DNA from: Streptococcus himalayensis
GTDB lineage: Bacteria > Bacillota > Bacilli > Lactobacillales > Streptococcaceae
Assembly (NCBI RefSeq): GCF_001708305.1
Contig: NZ_CP016953.1
Span: 1,445,501-1,509,500 of the forward strand
Reading direction: 5' to 3'
DNA: 64,000 nucleotides
The notes beneath the pieces are model-generated. The model was given only the letters and a program-made list of their open reading frames with translations, was not told the DNA's origin and made no database searches. Both the position numbers and the translations under genes were made by a program. Shown here in pieces: positions 28,493 to 35,621 of this stretch (position 1 is its first letter; every line of letters begins with the position of its first letter).

Positions 28493-28521
28493 ATTATATA
28501 AAATCTGATTGAAAATGTAAA
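28493..28521 (-). promoter_or_regulatory. Promoter of the YolD/LSm-like gene
   Basis: On the minus strand: -35 TTTACA (28516-28521), 17-nt spacer, -10 TATAAT (28493-28498). Confidence 0.7.
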
Positions 28522-28565
28522 ATGTTTACGAATAAATCAGAAAAGAAAATGAAAAGGAGACCAGT

Positions 28566-28778
28566 ATGGCAGATTTTAAATTTGAAATTGAGGAAAAACT
28601 GCTCGTTTTATCAGAAAATGAAAAGGGATGGACCAAGGAGCTGAACCGCGTGAGCTTTAATGGAGCACCTGCAAAATACGATCTTCGGACTTGGAGCCCA
28701 GATCATACAAAGATGGGAAAAGGCATTACCTTGTCGAATGAAGAATTTCAGGTTCTATTAGACGCCTTTAGAAATTAG
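28566..28778 (+). CDS. ydbC: YdbC, PC4-like ssDNA-binding protein
   Basis: 70 aa. The sequence FKFEIEEKLLVLSENEKGWTKELNRVSFNG... KYDLRTWSPDH... GITLSNEEFQVLLDAF matches the YdbC/PC4 family: a curved four-strand sheet plus one helix that dimerises and grips single-stranded DNA. The L. lactis protein of this family has been shown to bind ssDNA. Its role in cells is not established. AAAAGGAG precedes the ATG. Confidence 0.85.
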   Translation: MADFKFEIEEKLLVLSENEKGWTKELNRVSFNGAPAKYDLRTWSPDHTKMGKGITLSNEEFQVLLDAFRN

Positions 28779-28801
28779 AAAGTCAGACATTTATCGTTTA
28801 C

Positions 28802-29002
28802 TACTCGTCAAAAACTAAAATTTGACGTCGTTAACTCACCTTGCTTCAACAGTCCAGCGGACTGTTGAAGGTTGGAAATAATGCTCAGCGTAAACTTTAG
28901 TTCTAATTATGGTTTTTAGGACACCAGCAACGCTAGTGTTATCTATGACCTTCCACAATTCTCAATTGTGGAACCTAGTCATATTTTGATCTTTATAGAG
29001 TA
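28802..29002. repeat. MITE-like repeat, copy B (longest)
   Basis: 201 bp. Begins TACTCGTCAAAAACTAAAAT-TTGACGTC and ends CTAGTCATATTTTGATCTTTATAGAGTA, imperfect inverted repeats of each other. Inside are the perfect hairpin CAACAGTCC/GGACTGTTG (28849-28868 region) and TTCCACAATT/AATTGTGGAA (28958-28980 region). It lies 3' of the leftward rpmE2 gene, just beyond its terminator. Confidence 0.65.
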
Positions 29003-29026
29003 GAAAGTATAGCTGTAAAAATAGAA

Positions 29027-29053
29027 AAAGAGTGGTTTTGAAAACCACTCTTT
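29027..29053 (-). terminator. Terminator of rpmE2
   Basis: AAAGAGTGGTTT pairs with AACCACTCTTT; on the minus strand a T-rich run follows. Confidence 0.85.
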
Positions 29054-29057
29054 AGAA

Positions 29058-29300
29058 TTATTTGAGACCGTATTTTTTGTTGAAACGATCCACACGTCCA
29101 TCTGCTTGAGTGAACTTTTGACGTCCAGTGTAGAATGGGTGTGAGTCTGATGAAATTTCGACACGAATCAATGGGTAAGTTTCCCCTTCGAATTCAACTG
29201 TTTCGTTTGAAGACTTTGTTGAACCGCTAAGGAACTTGAAGCCAGTAGTAGTGTCCATAAAGACAACAGGGCGATAATCTGGATGAATATCTTTTCTCAT
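29058..29300 (-). CDS. rpmE2: 50S ribosomal protein L31, type B
   Basis: 80 aa, beginning [20 protein letters not shown] and ending with the basic block [12 protein letters not shown]. It has no zinc-ribbon cysteines (no CxxC), so it is the zinc-free type B form, which in many bacteria replaces the zinc form when zinc is short. The longer frame to 29339 lacks a ribosome binding site; AAAGGA lies before the ATG at 29300. Confidence 0.93.
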   Translation of the reverse strand: MRKDIHPDYRPVVFMDTTTGFKFLSGSTKSSNETVEFEGETYPLIRVEISSDSHPFYTGRQKFTQADGRVDRFNKKYGLK

Positions 29301-29395
29301 TTTAAAAATCCTTTCTGCCATGGACTCTTTGCGAGCCATAGATTAGTTACTCTGATAGTGTATCAAATTCTTGGGAACTTGACAAGTATTTTCTA

Positions 29396-30340
29396 TCAAT
29401 TTTCTTTGTTTTTTACAAGATATTGTAATTCTTGGTAGATTTGATCGACTTCTTCTTTTGAGTAAGCGTTGGCACCGCTGGCTAGGGGATGACCGCCGCC
29501 GTCATGTTTTTTAGCCACTTCATTGATAGGGACAAATTTGCTGCGGAGGCGTACACGGTAATGAGCGCTTTCTTGCTCAACGAAAATCCCCCAGAGTTCC
29601 ACCTGATCAATTTTTCCTGGGGCAGATACGATCGCTGCTGTATCAGCGTCTGTCAATCCGTTTTCTTTTAAGAGTTCTTGAGTGAGAATGACCCGGGCGA
29701 CCCCGTTTTCATCCATTTCAAGATGGTCATAGACATATCCCTGTAATTTAGCAATAGGGAAGCTAAAGGAGTCCATTTTTCGTGCTAATCCCGCAAAGTC
29801 AAATGGATAGTTGCGTAATTTACTGGCAATTTCCAAGGTCTTAGCCGTCGTGGCAGGGTAGAGAAATCGGCCAGTATCTCCGATAATCCCAGCATAGAGT
29901 AATTTTGCCGTATAGTCATCTAAGTCAAGATCGTGGGTAAAAGCAAAATGTGCAATCATTTCACTTGTACTGCTGGCATTGGTGTCGACCCAAAGGAGGT
30001 CTCCGTAAGCATCGTCATTAGGATGATGGTCAATCTTAATCAGAAAATCTCCTTTTTCATACCGCTTATCATCAATGCGAGCTGTATTTGCTGTATCGCA
30101 GACGATGACAAGGGCTCCCTCGTAGTTGCTGTCTTCCACCGTATCCATGTGGGCCAGCCAGGTTAAACTAGGTTCGTCGTATCCTGGTGCTAGAATAGTT
30201 TTTTGTGGGAAATGCCGTTGCAAGAGGTGTTTTAATCCCATCTGACTTCCTAAGGCGTCAGGGTCAGGCCTCATGTGCCGATGAATGATGATGGTGTCGT
30301 ATTCCTTGATTTTATGTAGAATCTGAAGTTGTAAATCCAT
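29396..30340 (-). CDS. pde2: DHH-family phosphodiesterase (Pde2/NrnA type)
   Basis: 314 aa. DHH domain motifs: RPDPDALGSQMGL, IVCDTANTAR, KIDHHPNDDAYGD; the DHHA1 domain ends with HDGGGHPLASGA. Enzymes of this type degrade pApA and short oligoribonucleotides; the pneumococcal homologue Pde2 works in c-di-AMP turnover. GGAGAG lies 6 nt before the ATG at 30340; a longer frame to 30376 lacks this. Confidence 0.9.
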   Translation of the reverse strand: MDLQLQILHKIKEYDTIIIHRHMRPDPDALGSQMGLKHLLQRHFPQKTILAPGYDEPSLTWLAHMDTVEDSNYEGALVIVCDTANTARIDDKRYEKGDFLIKIDHHPNDDAYGDLLWVDTNASSTSEMIAHFAFTHDLDLDDYTAKLLYAGIIGDTGRFLYPATTAKTLEIASKLRNYPFDFAGLARKMDSFSFPIAKLQGYVYDHLEMDENGVARVILTQELLKENGLTDADTAAIVSAPGKIDQVELWGIFVEQESAHYRVRLRSKFVPINEVAKKHDGGGHPLASGANAYSKEEVDQIYQELQYLVKNKEN

Positions 30341-30426
30341 AATTGCTCTCCAATCTCTTTCCTTATATTTTACCATAAGAAAACACGTTTTGAAAACGGA
30401 AAAAGCAGAAAAAAAGCTTGAAAATG

Positions 30427-30455
30427 GTGCAATTATTTTGAGAACATGGTATAAT
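30427..30455 (+). promoter_or_regulatory. Flavodoxin gene promoter
   Basis: -35-like GTGCAA (30427-30432), 17-nt spacer, extended -10 TGG-TATAAT (30450-30455). Confidence 0.65.
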
Positions 30456-30483
30456 ACTTCTCATAGAATACGAGGAGGAAACT

Positions 30484-30927
30484 ATGGCTTTAGCAAAGAT
30501 TGTATTTGCAAGTATGACTGGAAATACGGAAGAAATCGCGGACATTGTCGCCGATCGCTTGAAAGAGTTGGGGTTAGATGTGGACGTGGATGAGTGTACA
30601 ACCGTAGATGCAGAGGATTTTTTAGAAGCGGATATTGCTGTTGTTGCAACCTATACCTATGGTGATGGGGAATTGCCAGATGAAATCGTGGATTTTTATG
30701 AAGATTTGGCTGAGTTAGACCTGTCTGGTAAGGTTTATGGAGTTGTCGGATCTGGAGACACTTTCTACGATGAATTTTGTAAGGCAGTCGATGATTTTGA
30801 AGCTGTTTTTGCAGGTACAGGAGCTGAAAAAGGAGCTGATTGTGTCAAAGTAGACTTGTCTGCAGAAGATGAAGATATTGAAAAATTAGAAAACTTTGCC
30901 AATGCCCTAGTTGCTAAATTGGGATAA
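30484..30927 (+). CDS. Flavodoxin
   Basis: 147 aa, short-chain type. FMN phosphate loop ASMTGNTEEIADIV, isoalloxazine contacts in TYTYGDGELPDEI and GSGDTFYDEFC, and an overall strongly acidic charge (pI low), as expected for an electron carrier. It donates electrons to reductases in place of ferredoxin. CGAGGAGG lies before the ATG. Confidence 0.93.
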   Translation: MALAKIVFASMTGNTEEIADIVADRLKELGLDVDVDECTTVDAEDFLEADIAVVATYTYGDGELPDEIVDFYEDLAELDLSGKVYGVVGSGDTFYDEFCKAVDDFEAVFAGTGAEKGADCVKVDLSAEDEDIEKLENFANALVAKLG

Positions 30928-30937
30928 ATACTAAAAA

Positions 30938-31018
30938 GATTTCTTCTTTATTGTAGAGTGTGGATGATAAAGTTTTGTTGTAGAGCAGGGCTTTAGCAAG
31001 TCTGCTGAAGAAGAAATC
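30938..31018 (+). ncRNA. Candidate structured RNA between flavodoxin and chorismate mutase genes
   Basis: GATTTCTTCTT (30938-30948) and AAGAAGAAATC (31008-31018) are an 11-bp perfect inverted repeat enclosing 59 nt, which holds a second stem AGCAG (30984-30988)/CTGCT (31002-31006) and a direct repeat TTGTAGAG. It is not followed by T, so it is not itself a terminator. A real terminator comes 8 nt later. This arrangement is that of an attenuator, riboswitch or small RNA; no known class is recognised. Confidence 0.45.
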
Positions 31019-31025
31019 AAGAAAA

Positions 31026-31066
31026 GGGAGTGAGAAACATCATGATGGTATCCGCTCCCTCTTTTT
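31026..31066 (+). terminator. Terminator just before chorismate mutase gene
   Basis: GGGAGTG (31026-31032) pairs with CGCTCCC (31053-31059), one G-U, then TCTTTTT. It sits within 20 nt of the next start codon. Confidence 0.7.
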
Positions 31067-31082
31067 CTAGAAAGGATTTTAT

Positions 31083-31358
31083 ATGGATTTGCTAGCGATT
31101 CGTCAGGAAATTGATCAAGTCGATCAAGCTTTGGTAACTTTGTTAGAAAAACGGATGGACTTGGTTGGTCAAGTAGCGGCTTACAAGGCACAGGTAGGAA
31201 AAGCGATTTTTGACCGCCAACGCGAAGAAGAAGTTTTGGAAAAAATTGCAGGATTAGTCGAAAATCAAGACTATCGTGAAAGATTAGTAGAGACGTTTGC
31301 AGCTATTATGAAGGAATCACGGACTTATCAAGCAAGTGTCTTGGAGTGCGAGAAATGA
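31083..31358 (+). CDS. Chorismate mutase, AroQ type
   Basis: 91 aa, monofunctional all-helical form: IRQEIDQVDQALVTLLEKRM, then the active-site lysine region VAAYKAQVGKAIFDRQREEE, then a third helix. It converts chorismate to prephenate for Phe and Tyr synthesis. AAAGGA precedes the ATG. The stop overlaps the next start by 4 nt, so it is coupled to the CLC gene. Confidence 0.9.
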   Translation: MDLLAIRQEIDQVDQALVTLLEKRMDLVGQVAAYKAQVGKAIFDRQREEEVLEKIAGLVENQDYRERLVETFAAIMKESRTYQASVLECEK

Positions 31359-32551
31359 CAAGGCTCATCAAGGCCAAAGAATTTATCTTGTGGAGCTTGT
31401 TCGCTTTAGTTATCGGTTTTTTAGCTGGTATTTTAGCGACCTGTTTCGGTCAAATTCTCTTGTGGGTAGGGGAGATCCGGTCAAACTATATCTTTGTCTT
31501 GTTGCCGTTTCTACCTTTGATTGGTCTTGTGATTGTCTGGCTGTATCAGCGATATGGTGGGCGTGCTAGTCAAGGCATGTCCTTGGTGTTCAAAGTTGGT
31601 CAAGGGGAGAAGGAAGAAATTCCTAGACGCTTAATTCCCTTGGTGATAGTGACTACTTGGTTCACTCATTTATTTGGAGGGTCTGCTGGGCGAGAAGGAG
31701 TAGCAGTCCAGTTGGGAGCTACTCTTTCATACCAGTTGGGAAAACGATTTTTCTCCTTACAGGAGCAAAGACGCTTGATTGTCATTGGGATGGCAGCTGG
31801 TTTTGCAGGGCTTTTTCAAACACCCCTTGCGGCAACCTTGTTTGCTATGGAAGTTTTGGTGGTTGGCTCCCTAGCTTTGTCAGCCATGTGGCCGGCCCTT
31901 ATTGCGGCCTTTGTAGCCAGCCAGACTGCTCATTTTCTAGGGCTTGAAAAATTCTCCCATGCTTTGATGGACGCTCCTGTATGGACATCGGATTTGTTTG
32001 GTACCTTGCTCATACTAGGCTTTTTGTTTGGTCTTTGTGGAAATGCATTTGCATGGTGCTTGTCCCAAACTAAGGCATTGCTTAATCAGTATTTTCCCAA
32101 TCCATATAGACGTGTGTTAATCTTAGGGACTGTTCTGAGTGTGCTGTTACTGGTGGGGCAAGGCCGTTATGCAGGTTTGGGAACAAATTTGATTGCAGCT
32201 AGTTTTTCAGGTCAAGCTATTGCGAGTTATGATTGGATTTTTAAATTACTGTTAACGGTTCTGACGCTTGCAGTGGGTTATCAGGGAGGTGAGGTCACTC
32301 CCTTATTTGCGATAGGTTCGAGTCTAGGAGTGGTCTTAGCACCATTCTTTGGTTTGCCACTGGAGTTTGTAGCAGCCTTAGGATATGCTTCGGTCTTTGC
32401 TGCTGCAACTTCAACCTTTTTAGGTCCCATTCTCATTGGATGTGAAGTATTTGGATTTGAACATTTTCCAGCTTTTTTCCTTGTCTGCAGTCTGGCCTTT
32501 TTATTGAATCGTGCCAACTCTATTTATAGCGGGCAAAAAATACGAGAATGA
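31355..32551 (+). CDS. eriC: CLC-family anion antiporter, fluoride (CLC-F) type
   Basis: 398 aa with ~10-12 membrane segments. The glutamate-gate loop reads GREGVAVQLGA, where ordinary chloride members have GREGP. The later motif is GGEVTPLF in place of the usual GxFxP. Both are hallmarks of the CLC-F branch, which expels fluoride in exchange for protons. Start chosen at the ATG with GGAG 8 nt upstream. In S. mutans CLC-F genes next to a chorismate mutase gene are reported to give fluoride resistance; the same pairing is seen here. Confidence 0.85.
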   Translation: MTRLIKAKEFILWSLFALVIGFLAGILATCFGQILLWVGEIRSNYIFVLLPFLPLIGLVIVWLYQRYGGRASQGMSLVFKVGQGEKEEIPRRLIPLVIVTTWFTHLFGGSAGREGVAVQLGATLSYQLGKRFFSLQEQRRLIVIGMAAGFAGLFQTPLAATLFAMEVLVVGSLALSAMWPALIAAFVASQTAHFLGLEKFSHALMDAPVWTSDLFGTLLILGFLFGLCGNAFAWCLSQTKALLNQYFPNPYRRVLILGTVLSVLLLVGQGRYAGLGTNLIAASFSGQAIASYDWIFKLLLTVLTLAVGYQGGEVTPLFAIGSSLGVVLAPFFGLPLEFVAALGYASVFAAATSTFLGPILIGCEVFGFEHFPAFFLVCSLAFLLNRANSIYSGQKIRE

Positions 32552-32563
32552 TCAAGAAAAGTC

Positions 32564-32593
32564 TTTACATTTTTCAAAGAAGTGTGATATAAT
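32564..32593 (+). promoter_or_regulatory. rplS promoter
   Basis: -35 TTTACA (32564-32569), 18-nt spacer, -10 TATAAT (32588-32593). Confidence 0.75.
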
Positions 32594-32600
32594 AGAACAA

Positions 32601-32660
32601 GTGTGTAATGGACACACAAAAAACGGCTAATCCGCTGGACCAAGCGTTTATGATTAGCAA
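32601..32660 (+). promoter_or_regulatory. Ribosomal protein L19 mRNA leader
   Basis: GTGTGT (32601-32606)/ACACAC (32612-32617) hairpin followed by GCTAATC pairing with GATTAGC over a 21-nt loop. Size and position match the L19 leader family known upstream of rplS in firmicutes, where excess L19 is thought to repress its own mRNA. Confidence 0.65.
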
Positions 32661-32678
32661 GAATAGGAGTAGAAAAAA

Positions 32679-33026
32679 ATGAATCCATTAATCCAAAGTT
32701 TGACAGAAGGTCAACTTCGTACTGATATCCCAGCGTTTCGCCCTGGAGACACTGTCCGCGTTCACGCAAAAGTTGTCGAAGGAAATCGCGAGCGTATCCA
32801 GATTTTTGAAGGCGTTGTTATCGCTCGCAAAGGTCAAGGAATCTCAGAAAACTACACAGTTCGTAAAATTTCTAACGGAGTTGGTGTAGAGCGTATCTTC
32901 CCACTTCACACACCACGTGTTGAAAAAATCGAAGTGGTACGTTACGGTAAAGTACGTCGTGCGAAATTGTACTACCTTCGTGCTCTTCAAGGAAAAGCTG
33001 CACGTATCAAAGAAATTCGTCGTTAA
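32679..33026 (+). CDS. rplS: 50S ribosomal protein L19
   Basis: 115 aa, complete. Typical blocks: [56 protein letters not shown] and the basic tail [19 protein letters not shown]19 sits at the 30S-50S interface. GGAG precedes the ATG. Confidence 0.97.
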   Translation: MNPLIQSLTEGQLRTDIPAFRPGDTVRVHAKVVEGNRERIQIFEGVVIARKGQGISENYTVRKISNGVGVERIFPLHTPRVEKIEVVRYGKVRRAKLYYLRALQGKAARIKEIRR

Positions 33027-33064
33027 TCAGAAAAGAAGGACTTGTTCTTCTTTTCAACGACTGG

Positions 33065-33090
33065 AAATCTGTCCCCGTGGCAGATTTTTT
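33065..33090 (+). terminator. Terminator of rplS
   Basis: AAATCTG (33065-33071) pairs with CAGATTT (33081-33087), then T. It ends 6 nt before the tRNA. Confidence 0.8.
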
Positions 33091-33095
33091 CGTAA

Positions 33096-33167
33096 GTCCC
33101 CTTAGTTCAATGGATATAACAACTCCCTCCTAAGGAGTAGTTGCTGGTTCGATTCCGGCAGGGGACA
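33096..33167 (+). tRNA. tRNA-Arg (anticodon CCT)
   Basis: 72 nt. Acceptor stem GTCCCCT/AGGGGAC, anticodon arm ACTCC-CTCCTAA-GGAGT with CCT at 34-36, T-arm GCTGG-TTCGATT-CCGGC; discriminator A; CCA is not encoded. It decodes AGG. The tRNA follows rplS in pneumococcus too. No promoter is visible in the 6 nt before it, so it must be reached by read-through of the rplS terminator or by processing. Confidence 0.95.
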
Positions 33168-33178
33168 GAATAGATAGA

Positions 33179-33207
33179 GAGGCTGGGCAGAAGGTTCAGC
33201 TTCTTTT
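33179..33207 (+). terminator. Terminator after tRNA-Arg
   Basis: GAGGCTG (33179-33185) pairs with CAGCTTC (33197-33203), one G-U, then TTTT. Confidence 0.65.
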
Positions 33208-33224
33208 AACACATTTAGTAAAAA

Positions 33225-33397
33225 TAGATTAACGCCGTGGTTGATGGATAGGGTATTTCTTTTTAAGCTCCCAGAGATAATCTAGTCAGCTGTGCGGCGA
33301 GCTTCAACATTAGGGGAGTGCTGAGTGAGAACTGAGGCTAAGCACCCACGAAGGGGGTAACTTCTCTTTTGTTTCCTTATTTAAAATAGGAGAAATC
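33225..33397 (+). promoter_or_regulatory. Long structured leader before an alpha/beta hydrolase
   Basis: Complementary blocks: CGCCG (33233)/CGGCG (33295), AAGCTC (33265-33270)/GAGCTT (33299-33304), and GTGCT (33318-33322)/AGCAC (33341-33345). ACCC (33344-33347) can instead pair with GGGT (33355-33358), next to a T-rich stretch. Pairings share bases (33299 and 33344-33345), so they exclude one another. I cannot match it to a riboswitch class. Confidence 0.4.
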
Positions 33398-34147
33398 ATG
33401 AAAGTTTATTTTATCGGCGGCTTGGGGTGCAATTCTTTCTATCCACAAGATTTACTACTTGAACTTCCTTTTGAGGTAGCCTATATAGACCTTTATCAAG
33501 AAGCTACTCTTCCTTTTTTGGAAAATCTGGAGACGCTTGCTCTTTGGTTTGAGAAGCAAGTGGATTTGTCAGAGGACGTTTTACTGATAGCCCATTCTTT
33601 AGGAGCAGATTTGGCCGTGGCTTTGGCTGCTCGATATAAAACTCTTCATTTGATTTTAGTAGATGGCGGTTTTTTAGATATGGGAAAACTGTGCTCTTTG
33701 GAGGAGGAGTTGGCAGAGGCAAGGATGTATTTGGAACATACGTGTTATGAAAGTCTTGAACAAGTGATAGAAGAGGAAAAAGAAGCAGCACCTTTTTGGA
33801 CAGAAAATTTGGAGCAAGCCGTTAGAACCTCTTATATCTATGATCAATCTTTGAGCGTTTTTCGTTTAAATCTATCTTTTTCTCTGGTCAAGGCACTGCT
33901 AAGGTTGCGTCGTCAAGTATTTGGACTGCTTTCTGAGGTTGTCAATCCCTCTTTACTAATCCTACCAGAACTTGGAAAAGAAACTCCGAATTGGAAAAAG
34001 GAGGCTCTGGCGTTATTGCCAGAAAAAGTAAGAGTTGTGGAGCTTGCAGATTGTGGGCACTCTCTTTACACGGAAAAACCGAGAGAAGTAGGGGAGATAA
34101 TTGTTAGAGAATGGGAGAAAGTCTTTTCAGCCAGACACGGTCACTAA
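33398..34147 (+). CDS. Alpha/beta hydrolase
   Basis: 249 aa. Nucleophile elbow LLIAHSLGADLAVALA places the catalytic Ser at residue 67; the acid is likely in VNPSLLILPELG or nearby, and the His is in ELADCGHSLYTEKP. The oxyanion segment FIGGLGCNSF starts the protein. A lid-like helical insert spans ~95-175. Substrate unknown. GGAG precedes the ATG. Confidence 0.8.
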   Translation: MKVYFIGGLGCNSFYPQDLLLELPFEVAYIDLYQEATLPFLENLETLALWFEKQVDLSEDVLLIAHSLGADLAVALAARYKTLHLILVDGGFLDMGKLCSLEEELAEARMYLEHTCYESLEQVIEEEKEAAPFWTENLEQAVRTSYIYDQSLSVFRLNLSFSLVKALLRLRRQVFGLLSEVVNPSLLILPELGKETPNWKKEALALLPEKVRVVELADCGHSLYTEKPREVGEIIVREWEKVFSARHGH

Positions 34148-34165
34148 GGATCGTGTTTTTTTATC
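34135..34165 (+). terminator. Terminator of the hydrolase gene, at the IS junction
   Basis: ACACG (34135-34139) pairs with CGTGT (34152-34156), followed by a T-run. The ISL3 element has inserted directly after this T-run, whose last part is the target duplication. Confidence 0.65.
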
Positions 34166-35579
34166 GGCTCTTTGTCAACTGTAGTGGGTAGATGTCAGCT
34201 AACACCTAGAGAGGACCAACTTGGTCTTCTCTTTTTTGATGTTTAAGGCAATCAAAATCCGCTTTTTGAAGTTTTCAAAGTTCCTGAAACCAAAGGCATT
34301 TCGTTTAATGACTTTGATAAGATTATTGGTAGCTTCCAATTTAGCGTTGGAATAAGGCAATTCCAAAGCGTTTAAAACCTTGTCCTTATCCTTTAGAAAG
34401 GTCTTAAATACCGTCTGGAAAATAGGGTTAACAGTGGCTCTTTCTTGCTCAATTAGGTCAAAGAAATGCTCTGAGTTCCTCTCTTGGAAATGGAATAAAA
34501 GAAGTTGATAGAGTTCATAATGTTGTCGTAACTCATCTGAGTAGGATAGGAGCTTGTCTAAGATTTCCTTATTGGTCAAATGCATGCGAAATGTAGGGCG
34601 ATAAAATCGTTTATCACTGAGTTTACGGCTATCTTGTTGTACCAGTTTCCAGTAGCGTTTTAAGACACGGTATTCCTGGGATTTTCTATCGAATTGATTC
34701 ATGATTTGTATGCGGACACGGTTCATAGCACGGCTGAGATGTTGCACAATGTGGAAGCGATCAAGCACGATTTTGGCATGTGGAAAAAGCTGTTTAGCCA
34801 ATTTGTAGTAAGGGCTAAACATGTCCATAGTGATGATTTTAACGCGGTTTCTGACCTGTCTAGGGTATCTCAGAAAGTGATTTCGGATGGTTGCTTGCGT
34901 TCTTCCATCAAGGATAGCGATGATGTTATTTGTGTCAAAATCTTGAGCGATAAAGCTCATTTTCCCTTTCTTGAAGGCATACTCATCCCAGGACATGACT
35001 TCTGGAAGCTTATCCCAATCCGTTTCAAATTTAAACTCATTGAGTTTTCGAATAACTGTAGATGTAGAAATGGAGAGTCTGTGTGCGATATGTGTCATTG
35101 CTTGATTTTCGATGAGTAATTGTGCGATTTTCTGGTTGACAGCGACAGATATTTGATGGTTCTTCTTAACAATAGGAGTTTCAGCGACCGCCATTTTCCC
35201 ACATTCCTTGCACTTGAAACGACGCTTTCGAAGGCGGATAAGTAGTGGGTAGCCAGCAGTTTCTAAGTAGGGGATTTTAGAGGCTTTCTGGAAGTCATAC
35301 TTAGCCATTTGTCCCTTGCAGGAAGGGCATTTAGGGGCTGTGTAATCCAAGTGACCGTGGAGTTCTAAGTGAGTTCCCATGTCGCATTCATTAGTGATCG
35401 TGATATTTTTGTCTTTCATTTTGAGAAAATTTGTGATAAGATTTAGTTGTTCCATATGAGTCTTTCTAAATGATGGTTTTATCGCTTTTCATTATAGGTC
35501 ATATGGGACTTTTTTTCTACACTGAAAAAGGCTCCATAATCTCTACAGTGGATTTACCCACTACAGATATTATAGAGCC
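34166..35579 (-). mobile_element. ISL3-family insertion sequence
   Basis: 1414 bp. Ends are imperfect inverted repeats that both contain CTGTAGTGGGTA: GGCTCTTTGTCAACTG on the left, GGCTCTATAATATCTG reading inward on the right. Flanked by an exact 8-bp duplication TTTTTATC (34158-34165, 35580-35587), the usual ISL3 length. Sits between the hydrolase gene and hemW without breaking either. Confidence 0.92.
34199..35455 (-). CDS. ISL3-family transposase
   Basis: 418 aa, full-length. N-terminal zinc finger (CPSCKGQ and CKECGK pairs), helix-turn-helix HIAHRLSISTSTVIRKL, and DDE contexts MSWDEYAFKKG, ITMDMFSPYYKLA and YSNAKLEATNNLIK. It resembles the IS1167/IS1193 subgroup common in streptococci. 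With intact ends the element should be mobile. Confidence 0.93.
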   Translation of the reverse strand: MEQLNLITNFLKMKDKNITITNECDMGTHLELHGHLDYTAPKCPSCKGQMAKYDFQKASKIPYLETAGYPLLIRLRKRRFKCKECGKMAVAETPIVKKNHQISVAVNQKIAQLLIENQAMTHIAHRLSISTSTVIRKLNEFKFETDWDKLPEVMSWDEYAFKKGKMSFIAQDFDTNNIIAILDGRTQATIRNHFLRYPRQVRNRVKIITMDMFSPYYKLAKQLFPHAKIVLDRFHIVQHLSRAMNRVRIQIMNQFDRKSQEYRVLKRYWKLVQQDSRKLSDKRFYRPTFRMHLTNKEILDKLLSYSDELRQHYELYQLLLFHFQERNSEHFFDLIEQERATVNPIFQTVFKTFLKDKDKVLNALELPYSNAKLEATNNLIKVIKRNAFGFRNFENFKKRILIALNIKKEKTKLVLSRC

Positions 35580-35606
35580 TTTTTATCGAACATTTTCAGA
35601 TGAAAA

Positions 35607-35615
35607 TGATATAAT
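35607..35615 (+). promoter_or_regulatory. hemW extended -10 promoter placed for a leaderless mRNA
   Basis: TG-A-TATAAT; TATAAT at 35610-35615. The first in-frame ATG is at 35622, the expected transcription start. -35 is weak (TCGAAC at 35586-35591), partly in the ISL3 target duplication. Confidence 0.6.
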
Positions 35616-35621
35616 AAAGGA

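Noticed and set aside
28849..28980. Short hairpins resembling a CRISPR-like repeat
   Set aside because: Only two different hairpins, no regular spacing and no repeat-spacer pattern; they belong to the MITE-like element.
33300..33360. Possible TPP or yybP-ykoY riboswitch (GGGGAGTG, CTGAG)
   Set aside because: The remaining conserved blocks of both classes are absent, and a hydrolase is not a usual target.
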